Positions 1 through 5,459 are shown, numbered from the stretch's first letter. The stretch is 5,845 bases of DNA from Candidatus Competibacteraceae bacterium (GCA_020445045.1 JAGRHI010000281.1:1-5845); one strand, 5' to 3'. Notes: generated by a model from the letters alone, not told the origin. A program made the numbers and translations.

Positions 1-130
1 CGCCGTCGATATAAACGCGCAACAGTGCGTTGCCGGGGCGCGGGTGGAACTCCACGCCCACCAGTTCATAGCCCATTGCTTCCACCGTGGCGGCCACTAT
101 CCGCCGGAGCCTCTGAAAATCCTGGCGCAT
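1..130 (-). CDS. rimP: Ribosome maturation factor RimP, 5' part only
   Basis: RimP binds the free 30S subunit in the cytoplasm and is needed for its late maturation. Only the first 43 codons are present; the gene runs off the left edge. The visible residues are the start of the RimP N-terminal alpha/beta domain, with the family signature VEAMGYELVGVEF at about residues 16-28 followed by the strand LLRVYIDG. The ATG at 130-128 is preferred because GGTGA lies 5 nt upstream as a Shine-Dalgarno; an in-frame GTG at 139-137 would add three residues but overlaps that site. The gene follows tRNA-fMet on the same strand, the standard gammaproteobacterial order that usually continues with nusA and infB (not visible here). 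A terminator-like hairpin lies just in front of the ribosome binding site, suggesting control by readthrough. Identification rests on the N-terminal signature plus this context. Confidence 0.9.
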   Translation of the reverse strand, partial: MRQDFQRLRRIVAATVEAMGYELVGVEFHPRPGNALLRVYIDG

Positions 131-140
131 CTCGATCACC

Positions 141-168
141 AAATAAAAAGTGGGCCAGCGGCCCACTT
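141..168 (-). terminator. Terminator-like hairpin immediately upstream of rimP
   Basis: On the minus strand a perfect 9-bp stem, AAGTGGGCC with GGCCCACTT (168-160 and 156-148), closes a 3-nt loop. It is followed by TTTATTT, giving the form of an intrinsic terminator. Its U-tract ends next to the rimP Shine-Dalgarno (140-136), so it lies inside the leader rather than after a gene. In E. coli the equivalent metY-rimP spacer also carries terminators, and the operon is autoregulated by NusA. By inference this hairpin sets how much transcription reaches rimP and the genes behind it. Confidence 0.8.
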
Positions 169-327
169 CGTTCGCCAATCTGCTTGTTCCCTCATGGCAC
201 AAAAAAACACAAGTTGGGGAGTTCCATTGCCTATCCGTACGCGCCGTCTTCTCCATCGGTCCCGGCGGGCATCCGTCTTACCGATCCGCCTAAGTTATCA
301 GTTCGAACGCGCCTGACGCAGCCCCAT
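169..327 (-). other. Leader between tRNA-fMet terminator and rimP hairpin
   Basis: No gene is visible here. Read leftward it is about 159 nt of transcribed leader between two terminator-like hairpins. It contains a 7-T run on the minus strand near 200-206 with no matching GC-rich stem before it, and a weak inverted repeat (ATCGGT/ACCGAT). I found no convincing sigma70 promoter for rimP, so rimP expression may depend on readthrough from the tRNA promoter, or on a promoter I cannot recognise. Confidence 0.4.
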
Positions 328-349
328 AAAAAAAGCCCTTGACGGGCTT
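328..349 (-). terminator. Intrinsic terminator after tRNA-fMet
   Basis: On the minus strand the stem AAGCCC/GGGCTT (349-344 and 338-333) closes a 5-nt loop. It runs straight into a stretch of seven T (334-328), partly shared with the stem. It begins about 10 nt past the encoded CCA end of the tRNA. It should end most tRNA transcripts while letting a fraction continue into the rimP leader. Confidence 0.85.
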
Positions 350-359
350 CCTTGAAATT

Positions 360-436
<77 letters not shown>

Positions 437-448
437 CCAGAGTTGGTC

Positions 449-478
449 ATGCTAACACGGTTGATCGAATCTTTACAA
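449..478 (-). promoter_or_regulatory. Probable sigma70 promoter of tRNA-fMet
   Basis: On the minus strand TTGTAA (478-473) and TAGCAT (454-449) are separated by 18 nt, each matching 4 of 6 consensus bases. Transcription would start near 442, about 6 nt before the mature tRNA 5' end at 436, which is short as expected for a stable RNA. I saw no terminator after the DUF2069 stop codon at 509, so readthrough from wrbA may also contribute. Confidence 0.45.
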
Positions 479-508
479 GTCATATAGACCATGCCAAGAC
501 TGTGGGGT

Positions 509-943
509 TCATCGCTCCTTGGGTTTTACCCTGGGTGCGCCGCCCTCAAGCCGAACAACGGAAGCGGCGGGAACACCGATCGGCCCGTTGGCCGTCGCTC
601 GCCATTCCCGAGAGCGGGAGCGGGCGTACAGCACCGCGCCCGAAAACAGTAATACGCTACATCCGATTTCGAGCCATGCCATCCAAGGATGAACCATGGG
701 TCCCGCAACATTGAAAACCCCGACCATAAAATAAAACAGCGCGAGGAAACTGGTCCAGGCATAGGTATAAGGGCGGCCGTGCAGCAGGCCTCGCAAAGGC
801 ACCAGCAGCGGCCCCACCAGCAGGATCAACACCAAAGCGGTCGGCAACCGGTTCGACGGCTCCAGCCAGGCATACCAAAGCAACAACACGCCGAACAGAC
901 CGAAGTAACCCGTTAACGCGACCCCACTCCAAACCCGGCTCAT
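509..943 (-). CDS. DUF2069 family inner-membrane protein
   Basis: A 144-residue integral membrane protein of the DUF2069 family, whose function is not known. Four hydrophobic segments are visible at about residues 7-27, 34-50, 60-79 and 86-106. The family motif lies at the start of the third helix, HGRPYTYAWTSFLALFYFMV (residues 55-74). A hydrophilic tail of about 38 residues, rich in Arg, follows the last helix. The ATG at 943-941 overlaps the wrbA stop as ATGA and has GGAGG 4 nt upstream, so this start is preferred over an upstream in-frame one inside wrbA, and translation is probably coupled. WrbA-DUF2069 pairing recurs in proteobacteria, suggesting a role with quinones or redox at the membrane, but that is inference only. 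Confidence 0.87.
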   Translation of the reverse strand: MSRVWSGVALTGYFGLFGVLLLWYAWLEPSNRLPTALVLILLVGPLLVPLRGLLHGRPYTYAWTSFLALFYFMVGVFNVAGPMVHPWMAWLEIGCSVLLFSGAVLYARSRSREWRATANGPIGVPAASVVRLEGGAPRVKPKER

Positions 944-1536
944 GCTGCCTCCAATCGCCGCGCGATCCGCGCCAACCGCCGACCCAGAGCGCGACACAAC
1001 CGCTTTTCCTCGGCGGTCAGCACGGCATTGGATTCCGGCCCGGACCAGTGGCTCGGACCGTAAGGCGTTCCGCCGCCGCGGGTTTCATGCAACGCCGCCT
1101 CCGTGAAAGGGATCCCCACCAACAGCATCCCGTGATGAAGCAACGGTAGCATCATGCTCAGCAAAGTGGATTCGTGACCGCCGTGCAAGGTCGAGACCGA
1201 AGCGAACACCGCCGCCGGTTTTCCCGCCAGCGCCCCCGCCAACCAGAGCCCTCCCGTGGAATCCAGAAAGTACTTGAGCGGCGCCGCCATGTTGCCGAAA
1301 CGGGTCGGACTACCCAAAGCCAGGCCGGCGCACTCCCGCAGATCGTCCGGACCCGCATACGGCGCTCCATCGCCTGGAATTTCGTCTTCGACCGCCTCGC
1401 AAACCGCCGAAACCGGTGGTACGGTACGCAACCGAGCCGTCATGCCTTCCACTTCCTCCACGCCCCGAGCCACTTGGCGCGCCATCTCGGCGGTGCCGCC
1501 GGTGCGGCTGTAGTACAAGATCAATATTTCCGCCAT
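940..1536 (-). CDS. wrbA: NAD(P)H:quinone oxidoreductase, WrbA family
   Basis: A cytoplasmic flavodoxin-like enzyme of 198 residues, the usual WrbA length. The family uses FMN to reduce quinones by two electrons with NAD(P)H, avoiding semiquinones and oxidative stress. Visible features are the FMN phosphate-binding loop after the first strand (YYSRTGGTAEMA, residues 8-19), the flavin-side motif GSPTRFGNMAAPLKYFLD (75-92), and the later loop LHGGHEST (117-124) with HHGM at 134-137. The ATG at 1536-1534 has AAGGTG about 8 nt upstream and places the first strand (EILILYYS) at the N-terminus as in relatives; the longer in-frame reading to 1581 adds residues unlike the family. The stop overlaps the next gene by 4 nt, so it forms an operon with the DUF2069 gene. 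A promoter was not clearly identified; the divergent spacer is 1537-1721. Confidence 0.92.
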   Translation of the reverse strand: MAEILILYYSRTGGTAEMARQVARGVEEVEGMTARLRTVPPVSAVCEAVEDEIPGDGAPYAGPDDLRECAGLALGSPTRFGNMAAPLKYFLDSTGGLWLAGALAGKPAAVFASVSTLHGGHESTLLSMMLPLLHHGMLLVGIPFTEAALHETRGGGTPYGPSHWSGPESNAVLTAEEKRLCRALGRRLARIARRLEAA

Positions 1537-1577
1537 GTTTCCCACACCTTGGATTTTCAGCGATAAATTTGCCCGAG

Positions 1578-1595
1578 GCAACGGAACCGCGTTGC
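1578..1595. repeat. Short inverted repeat in the wrbA upstream region
   Basis: GCAACG and CGTTGC form a 6-bp inverted repeat around a 6-nt spacer that itself begins and ends so that CGGAACCG can pair. It lies 42-59 nt upstream of the wrbA start codon. It could be an operator or a leader hairpin, or chance; no regulator family is recognisable from the motif. Confidence 0.3.
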
Positions 1596-1627
1596 GTCCA
1601 TCGGGCGCCCCCTACTTTCGCACTGGC

Positions 1628-1656
1628 TTGACGACTTCCACAACCGATGCTAGTTT
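1628..1656 (+). promoter_or_regulatory. Probable promoter of the lipoprotein-thioredoxin-acylphosphatase cluster
   Basis: TTGACG (1628-1633, 5 of 6 consensus bases) is followed after 17 nt by TAGTTT (1651-1656, 3 of 6), which is preceded by TGC as in extended -10 promoters. A start near 1663 would leave a leader of about 60 nt containing the inverted repeat 1682-1701. Confidence 0.45.
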
Positions 1657-1681
1657 ACGTAGCGAATTCATCGTTTTACTA

Positions 1682-1701
1682 GTCAGGCACAGTGGCCTGA
1701 C
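1682..1701. repeat. 20-bp inverted repeat upstream of the DUF4398 gene
   Basis: GTCAGGC (1682-1688) and GCCTGAC (1695-1701) form a perfect 7-bp inverted repeat around a 6-nt spacer, ending 20 nt before the TTG start. It would be a hairpin in the leader RNA if the proposed promoter is correct, or an operator between the divergent wrbA and lipoprotein genes. There is no T-run after it on the plus strand, so it is not a standard terminator. Confidence 0.5.
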
Positions 1702-1721
1702 GCCTTCTCAGATTCAAAGCA

Positions 1722-2027
1722 TTGTCCACTCGCGGATCCACCCTGTTCGTTGTTGCGGTATTGGCGCTGGCAGCTTGCGCGAGCGCCCCCGTGCAAGAGA
1801 TGAGCGACGCCCGACAGGCTATTTGGTCGGCCGAAGCCAGCGGCGCGGCGCGGCGCGCGCCCAACCCTTTGCAAGCGGCCTGGATTTTGCTGCAAAAAGC
1901 CCAAGCGCATTTGGAAATGGGCGCCTATGAAGATGCACGCCGGTATGCCCTGGACGCACGCGACGAAGCGATCAAGGCCCGAGAGGACGCGGTACGCGAT
2001 GCCGCGGTTCGATCGGACTCTCCCTAG
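1722..2027 (+). CDS. Small lipoprotein with a DUF4398-like domain
   Basis: A 101-residue predicted lipoprotein. The N-terminus has Arg at position 4, a hydrophobic stretch at 8-18 and the lipobox L16-A17-A18-C19. Residue 20 is Ala, so by the +2 rule it should be carried to the outer membrane and face the periplasm. The mature part is alanine- and charge-rich and helical, with the DUF4398 pattern of regularly spaced Ala (SDARQAIWSAEASGA, then LLQKAQAHLEMGAYEDARRY), probably a helical hairpin. The function of the domain is not established; relatives are often found with OmpA-type proteins, but none is seen here. The start is TTG: an in-frame stop at 1698-1700 leaves no ATG or GTG before it, and no good Shine-Dalgarno is visible. 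It probably heads a three-gene rightward unit. Confidence 0.8.
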   Translation: MSTRGSTLFVVAVLALAACASAPVQEMSDARQAIWSAEASGAARRAPNPLQAAWILLQKAQAHLEMGAYEDARRYALDARDEAIKAREDAVRDAAVRSDSP

Positions 2028-2067
2028 ACTTGCCGCTCCACACGGAACCCCGAAACCGAGACCCCCC

Positions 2068-2583
2068 GTGCCCGCCATTGCCCCTTGTCGTTCTTATCGG
2101 ACCGATTTCCGGCCGGCGCTGTTGCTGCTGGCATTGTTGGCGCTGAGCCCTCTCGCCCACGCGCAAGGCGCGGACTTTACTCTGCCCGGCGTGGACGGTC
2201 AGCCAGTGCGGCTGGCTGATTTCCGCGGCCGATGGGTCATCGTCAATTTCTGGGCGACCTGGTGCACACCCTGCCTGTTGGAACTGCCGGAATTGCAGGC
2301 GTTTCACGAACAGCACCACGAACGCGCCACCGTGATCGGCGTCAATTTTGAGGATATTGCCCCCTCCGAAATCCGCGCCGTTGTCGAACGACTGGCCCTC
2401 ACCTTCCCCATCGCGCTGAGCGGCGGCGAACCTCTGCCCGGATTCGAGCTGAAGGGCTTGCCCACCACATTCCTGATTTCGCCCGCCGGGGCACTCGTCG
2501 ACACCCACTTGGGCACCGTGAACGCCGCCATGCTCGCGGAACGGTTGGCCGAACTGGAATCGGCCGGCGGTTCATCTCGCTAA
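2068..2583 (+). CDS. Secreted TlpA-like thiol:disulfide oxidoreductase
   Basis: A thioredoxin-fold redox protein of the TlpA/ResA/DsbE group, acting in the periplasm to reduce or exchange disulfides, for example in cytochrome c or copper-protein assembly; its exact partner cannot be read from the sequence. From the GTG at 2068 it has 171 residues: a signal sequence (basic region to R15, hydrophobic 16-29, AHA then Q33 as a probable cleavage site), the AhpC/TSA-type start (DFTLPGVDGQPVRLADFRG, 36-54), the active site WCTPC with C66 and C69, and the cis-proline loop KGLPTTFLI with P132. An in-frame ATG at 1999 has a GAGAGGA 11 nt upstream and overlaps the lipoprotein gene by 29 nt, but it would give an abnormally long n-region of about 38 residues before the hydrophobic core, so GTG is preferred with moderate certainty. 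It lies between the lipoprotein and acylphosphatase genes. Confidence 0.9.
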   Translation: MPAIAPCRSYRTDFRPALLLLALLALSPLAHAQGADFTLPGVDGQPVRLADFRGRWVIVNFWATWCTPCLLELPELQAFHEQHHERATVIGVNFEDIAPSEIRAVVERLALTFPIALSGGEPLPGFELKGLPTTFLISPAGALVDTHLGTVNAAMLAERLAELESAGGSSR

Positions 2584-2604
2584 ACCGATTCGGGAGAAAG
2601 CGCC

Positions 2605-2877
2605 TTGAAAACCCTGTGCCTCCACTGCCATGTGACCGGCCGCGTTCAGGGCGTCGGCTTCCGCTATGCCACCGCTGAAAAAGCCTGGGGGTTGGGCGTC
2701 AACGGTTATGTGCGCAACCTGCCGGACCGGCGGGTGGAAGTATTGGTCTGCGGGGAAGAAAGAGCGGTTATCGCCCTACGCGACTGGTTATGGCAAGGTC
2801 CGCCACTCGCCCGAGTCACTGACGTCCATTGCGAAACATTGCCCGATCGGGATTTTCACGATTTTCGGATCGACTAG
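2605..2877 (+). CDS. acyP: Acylphosphatase
   Basis: A cytoplasmic acylphosphatase of 90 residues, the usual size, which hydrolyses the carboxyl-phosphate bond of acyl phosphates. The first family signature is VTGRVQGVGFRY (residues 10-21) with the phosphate-binding loop and catalytic Arg20. The second is GYVRNLPDRRVEV (34-46) with catalytic Asn38. The C-terminal PPLARVTDV fits the last strand-helix pattern. The start is TTG at 2605, with GGGAG 8 nt upstream; it begins the first strand at the expected distance and no ATG is available. It follows the TlpA-like gene after 21 nt, so the two are probably co-transcribed. A link in function between them is not evident. Confidence 0.95.
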   Translation: MKTLCLHCHVTGRVQGVGFRYATAEKAWGLGVNGYVRNLPDRRVEVLVCGEERAVIALRDWLWQGPPLARVTDVHCETLPDRDFHDFRID

Positions 2878-2900
2878 ACGGAAAACGATTTTTTTATTTT
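2859..2900 (+). terminator. Weak possible terminator after acyP
   Basis: TTTTC (2862-2866) can pair with GAAAA (2881-2885), extended by CG/CG with a bulge, around the acyP stop codon. It is followed by seven T and then ATTTT. The stem is AT-rich and weak, so termination would be poor. The same T-rich stretch can be read as part of the candidate replication origin. Confidence 0.3.
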
Positions 2901-2913
2901 AAGAGAGCTTGAC

Positions 2914-2922
2914 TTATCCACA
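2914..2922 (+). promoter_or_regulatory. DnaA box 1 (TTATCCACA)
   Basis: An exact match to the high-affinity DnaA box, 13 nt after the T-rich 2887-2900 stretch and separated from the other three exact boxes by the AT-rich segment. Confidence 0.8.
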
Positions 2923-2991
2923 GGCTTATGCGCCTTTCTTTCTTGGTGACTGCTGCTCGCCATTTCGGTGCAAATTCTCTGCTTGATTCCA

Positions 2992-3016
2992 ATTATCAAC
3001 ATAACTCATTGATAAT
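2992..3016. repeat. 8-bp inverted repeat in the AT-rich segment
   Basis: ATTATCAA (2992-2999) and TTGATAAT (3009-3016) are perfect inverted copies around a 9-nt spacer. The left arm overlaps TTATCAACA (2993-3001), a DnaA box with one mismatch. The right arm overlaps the IHF site. Confidence 0.6.
3002..3014 (-). promoter_or_regulatory. IHF site, exact consensus match
   Basis: The minus strand reads TATCAATGAGTTA, which fits WATCAANNNNTTR at every fixed position. It lies between DnaA box 1 and the three-box cluster, in AT-rich DNA, as IHF sites do in oriC and datA. Binding is inferred from the motif only. Confidence 0.6.
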
Positions 3017-3098
3017 AAAGAAACCACAGGCTGGTTAAAAAGTCATCAAATTGTCATTCTTCTATTCGCGACGCGGAGTTAGGCCCCTAGGGCGAAAG

Positions 3099-3107
3099 TT
3101 ATCCACA
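3099..3107 (+). promoter_or_regulatory. DnaA box 2 (TTATCCACA)
   Basis: An exact DnaA box, in direct repeat with box 3 at a 12-bp period. Confidence 0.85.
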
Positions 3108-3136
3108 GAGTTATCCACAGGTTTTGTGGATAACTC
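3108..3136. repeat. Inverted repeat of two DnaA boxes (box 3 and box 4)
   Basis: Two exact DnaA boxes face each other: TTATCCACA on the plus strand (3111-3119) and TGTGGATAA (3125-3133, minus-strand box), 5 nt apart. The symmetry extends three bases further on each side (GAG/CTC), giving a perfect 12-bp stem with a 5-nt loop. No T-run follows on either strand, so this is better read as a DnaA-binding palindrome than as a terminator for the converging genes. Confidence 0.85.
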
Positions 3137-3168
3137 CACATATCCTTCCACGGCATGCTCGCGCCGAT

Positions 3169-4887
3169 CTAATAGCGCTCCATCGTCAGCCGCTCCCGCA
3201 ACCAGCCGAGCAAATCCGCTCGCGCCACCCGCGTGTGGTCCGGATCGCGCCGACCGCGGTACTCCACCTGGCCGCCGGCCAGGTTTCGCTCGCTAACCAC
3301 CACACGATGCGGAATGCCGATCAATTCCATGTCGGCGAACATCACGCCGGGCCGGGCATCGCGGTCGTCCAGCAAGACCTCGATGCCCGCAGCCATCAGT
3401 TCTCGATACAGCGCCTCGGTAGCCTCGCGCACCGCCGCCGAGCGCGCCGCGCCGATCGACAGCAGCGCCACCTGAAACGGGGCCATCGCCGCCGGCCAAA
3501 CGATACCGCGCTCGTCGTGGTTCTGCTCGATGGCCGCCGCCACCACGCGCGACACCCCGATCCCGTAGCAACCCATGGTCACGGTGACCGGCTGACCATC
3601 CTCGCCGAGTACCTCGGCCTGCATGGCGGCACTGTACTTGCGGCCAAGCTGGAAAATATGGCCGACCTCGATACCGCGAGCAATGGCCAGCGTACCCTGT
3701 TCGTCGGGGCTGGGATCGCCCTGGATCACGCTACGGAGATCGGCGACCAGCGGTTCCGGGCAATCGCGGCCGAAATTGACGCCGGTCAGGTGCCAGTCGT
3801 CCTGGTTCGCGCCAGCCACCATATCGGCCATCTTGGCCACGGTGCGGTCGGCGATCACCACACCGCCGAAACCGACCGCGCCGAGCGAGCCGGGATTGGC
3901 GTCAAATGCCGCCCGGATCGCCTCGGGGCTGGCGAAAACCAGCGGCGCCTTGACCTGCGGCAGTTTTTCGGCCTTGATCGCATTCACCTCGTGGTCGCCG
4001 CGCACCAGCAGCAGCACCGGTTGCCCATCCTCGCCCTCGACCACCACCGCCTTCACCGTCCGCTCGGCGGGCACCTTAAGGAAATCACACAGTTCGGCGA
4101 TGGTCTTGACGCCAGGCGTATGCACGCGCGTCAGTGCCTCGGCCGGCACTGGGCGCTCGCCGGGCGGGGCCAGCGCTTCGGCCAGCTCGACGTTGGCGGC
4201 GTAGTCGCTACCGTCGGAAAAGGCGATGGCGTCCTCGCCGGATTCGGCCAACACATGAAATTCGTGGGAATGCGCGCCGCCGATGCTGCCGGTATCGGCC
4301 AGCACCGCGCGAAACCGCAGCCCCAACCGGGTAAAGATGCGCGAGTAGGCGTCGTACATCCGCTCGTAGGTTTCCTGTAGCGAAGCGGGGTCCAGATGAA
4401 AGGAATAGGCGTCTTTCATCAGGAACTCGCGTGCCCGCATCACCCCGAAGCGCGGCCGGACCTCATCGCGGAACTTGGTCTGGATCTGGTAGAAATTGAC
4501 CGGCAGTTGCTTGTAGCTCTTGATCTCGCGGCGAAACAGATCGGTGATCACTTCCTCGTGAGTCGGACCGAAGCAGAAATCGCGCTGGTGGCGATCCTTG
4601 ATCCGCAGCAGTTCCGGGCCGTATTGCCGCCAGCGGCCGGATTCCTGCCATAACTCGGCCGGCTGGACGGCGGGCATGGACAATTCCAGCGCGCCGGCTC
4701 GGTCCATTTCCTCACGCACCACCGCCTCGGTCTTACGCAGCACGCGCAGGCCCAACGGCAGCCAAGTGTAGATACCGGCGGCCAACTTGCGGATCAGGCC
4801 CGCTCGCAACATGAGCTGATGGCTGACAACCTCGGCGTCGGCCGGAGTTTCCTTGACGGTGAACAACGGAAAACGAGATACGCGCAT
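3169..4887 (-). CDS. proS: Prolyl-tRNA synthetase, bacterial type with editing domain
   Basis: Charges tRNA-Pro with proline in the cytoplasm and clears mischarged Ala-tRNA-Pro. The 572 residues equal the E. coli enzyme length, and the two align closely over the parts I could recall. In order: the class II catalytic core with GPTHEEV (107-113, substrate residues T109 and E111), motif 2 around FRDEVRPRFGVMR (139-151, R140), the INS editing domain at about 224-405 with K279 and H299 corresponding to known editing residues, motif 3 YGIGVSRVV (441-449) preceded by C440, and the anticodon-binding domain from about 470 to the end. The ATG at 4887-4885 has AAGG 7 nt upstream and gives the conserved N-terminus FPLFTVKETPADAEV. 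It follows the DUF4124 gene by 28 nt on the same strand, so the two are probably one transcript. Its 3' end lies about 33 bp from the DnaA-box cluster. Confidence 0.98.
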   Translation of the reverse strand: MRVSRFPLFTVKETPADAEVVSHQLMLRAGLIRKLAAGIYTWLPLGLRVLRKTEAVVREEMDRAGALELSMPAVQPAELWQESGRWRQYGPELLRIKDRHQRDFCFGPTHEEVITDLFRREIKSYKQLPVNFYQIQTKFRDEVRPRFGVMRAREFLMKDAYSFHLDPASLQETYERMYDAYSRIFTRLGLRFRAVLADTGSIGGAHSHEFHVLAESGEDAIAFSDGSDYAANVELAEALAPPGERPVPAEALTRVHTPGVKTIAELCDFLKVPAERTVKAVVVEGEDGQPVLLLVRGDHEVNAIKAEKLPQVKAPLVFASPEAIRAAFDANPGSLGAVGFGGVVIADRTVAKMADMVAGANQDDWHLTGVNFGRDCPEPLVADLRSVIQGDPSPDEQGTLAIARGIEVGHIFQLGRKYSAAMQAEVLGEDGQPVTVTMGCYGIGVSRVVAAAIEQNHDERGIVWPAAMAPFQVALLSIGAARSAAVREATEALYRELMAAGIEVLLDDRDARPGVMFADMELIGIPHRVVVSERNLAGGQVEYRGRRDPDHTRVARADLLGWLRERLTMERY

Positions 4888-4915
4888 GAATCGGCCTTAT
4901 CAATGAGTCGATGGG

Positions 4916-5386
4916 TCAGGGGTTGCAGAAATAATCCTGGTCTTTCCGAGCCTTTTGCAATTCCGTCGCGCGTTGCTGGGCGTCGAGCGCCACCTTGTTG
5001 CCCTGCGCATCGGTCTTGACCACCGCCCGGTCGCTTTGCAGCGTTTCCACGTTTTTCTTGGCGATTTCGCAGTTCTTGGCGCGCACATCCTCCTCCTTCC
5101 GCGCCTGCTCTTGCTGTTGCTGCTGTGTCTTGGCTTCTTCCTCGGCCAATTTCTTGGCCAACTCCTCCTGTTCCTTGGCCAGATCGTGGGCCTGACCGCT
5201 TTCCTGTCCGAAACTGGCGGGCTTGCGCACCGTCTCATAGGACACGCCGGACGGCGGCGGCAACTCGGAGTACTGTATCTGCCCCTGCTCGTCGTTCCAC
5301 TTGTAGATGAACTGCTGGGCCTGCCCCGTGGCGACGATCCCGCAGCCAACCAACACCCATACCGATAACAACATTCGTTTCGACAT
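4916..5386 (-). CDS. Exported DUF4124 domain protein with coiled coil
   Basis: A 156-residue predicted periplasmic protein of unknown function. A signal peptide covers about residues 1-24 (SKR, hydrophobic 6-19, GQAQ before the mature end). The DUF4124 strand pattern follows (QFIYKWNDEQGQIQYSELPP, 25-44). Residues about 64-115 are rich in Glu, Lys, Gln and Ala, with a glutamine run near 88-94, and look like a coiled coil. The C-terminal part has two cysteines, C106 (NCEIAKKNVETL) and C154 (YFCNP), spaced as in relatives and possibly forming a disulfide. The ATG at 5386-5384 has GGAGG 4 nt upstream and puts the signal peptide at the N-terminus; the longer reading to 5470 does not. It precedes proS by 28 nt. 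The internal Cys15 in LVGCG is not a good lipobox, so a lipoprotein is less likely. Confidence 0.87.
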   Translation of the reverse strand: MSKRMLLSVWVLVGCGIVATGQAQQFIYKWNDEQGQIQYSELPPPSGVSYETVRKPASFGQESGQAHDLAKEQEELAKKLAEEEAKTQQQQQEQARKEEDVRAKNCEIAKKNVETLQSDRAVVKTDAQGNKVALDAQQRATELQKARKDQDYFCNP

Positions 5387-5430
5387 ACAGCCTCCAATCG
5401 ACCCTGAAATTGCCGGAGAGGAAACAGCGC

Positions 5431-5444
5431 GCCGGGCGCCCGGC
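5431..5444. repeat. 14-bp GC-only palindrome in the DUF4124 leader
   Basis: GCCGGGCGCCCGGC is a perfect palindrome about 45 nt upstream of the DUF4124 start codon on the minus strand. It could be a protein-binding site or arise by chance in GC-rich spacer; without a loop it is a poor RNA hairpin. Confidence 0.5.
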
Positions 5445-5459
5445 ATCCCGTGCCCATTC

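Larger units (their letters stand above)
2887..3136. other. Candidate replication origin (oriC) or other DnaA-binding locus
   Basis: This convergent intergenic region between acyP and proS holds no gene. In order it has a T-rich 13-mer-like stretch (2887-2900), an exact DnaA box (2914-2922), an AT-rich segment (about 31% GC by hand count over 2971-3065) with an exact IHF consensus match and a one-mismatch DnaA box, a GC-rich spacer, and three exact DnaA boxes within 35 bp (3099-3133). By chance one exact TTATCCACA is expected about 0.05 times in this window on both strands, so four within 220 bp is not accidental. The combination is typical of bacterial oriC. The alternatives are DnaA-titrating (datA) or reactivating (DARS) sites, which also combine DnaA boxes with IHF. 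No GATC cluster is present, so it is not of the Dam/SeqA-controlled enteric type. dnaA, rpmH and mnmG are not in the window. Confidence 0.65.

Noticed and set aside
1535..1930. A 131-codon plus-strand frame overlapping the wrbA spacer and the lipoprotein gene
   Set aside because: No domain, and it conflicts with the lipoprotein frame, which has a clear signal sequence and lipobox.
3083..3093. Palindrome CCCTAGGG near the DnaA boxes
   Set aside because: An 8-bp palindrome is short and common; no protein family is indicated.
3124..4380. A 418-codon open frame on the plus strand opposite proS
   Set aside because: It is antisense to a clearly identified proS. Its product is rich in His, Arg and Gln with no domain, as expected from the shadow of a GC-rich gene.
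4893..4904. The 12-mer TTATCAATGAGT before proS is the reverse complement of ACTCATTGATAA in the candidate origin (near 3004-3015)
   Set aside because: One or two 12-mer matches are expected by chance in a window of this size. The proS copy does not complete the IHF consensus and no flanking sequence is shared.
4955..5368. A Leu-rich plus-strand frame opposite the DUF4124 gene
   Set aside because: The Leu runs are the antisense of the Gln/Lys/Glu-rich coiled coil, so it is not a membrane protein gene.
5384..5397. The DUF4124 and DUF2069 genes share the same 11 bases (GCCTCCAATCG on the plus strand) at the same distance from their start codons
   Set aside because: Most of the match is the Shine-Dalgarno GGAGG, whose spacing is fixed; the rest is probably chance. 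The coding sequences are unrelated.
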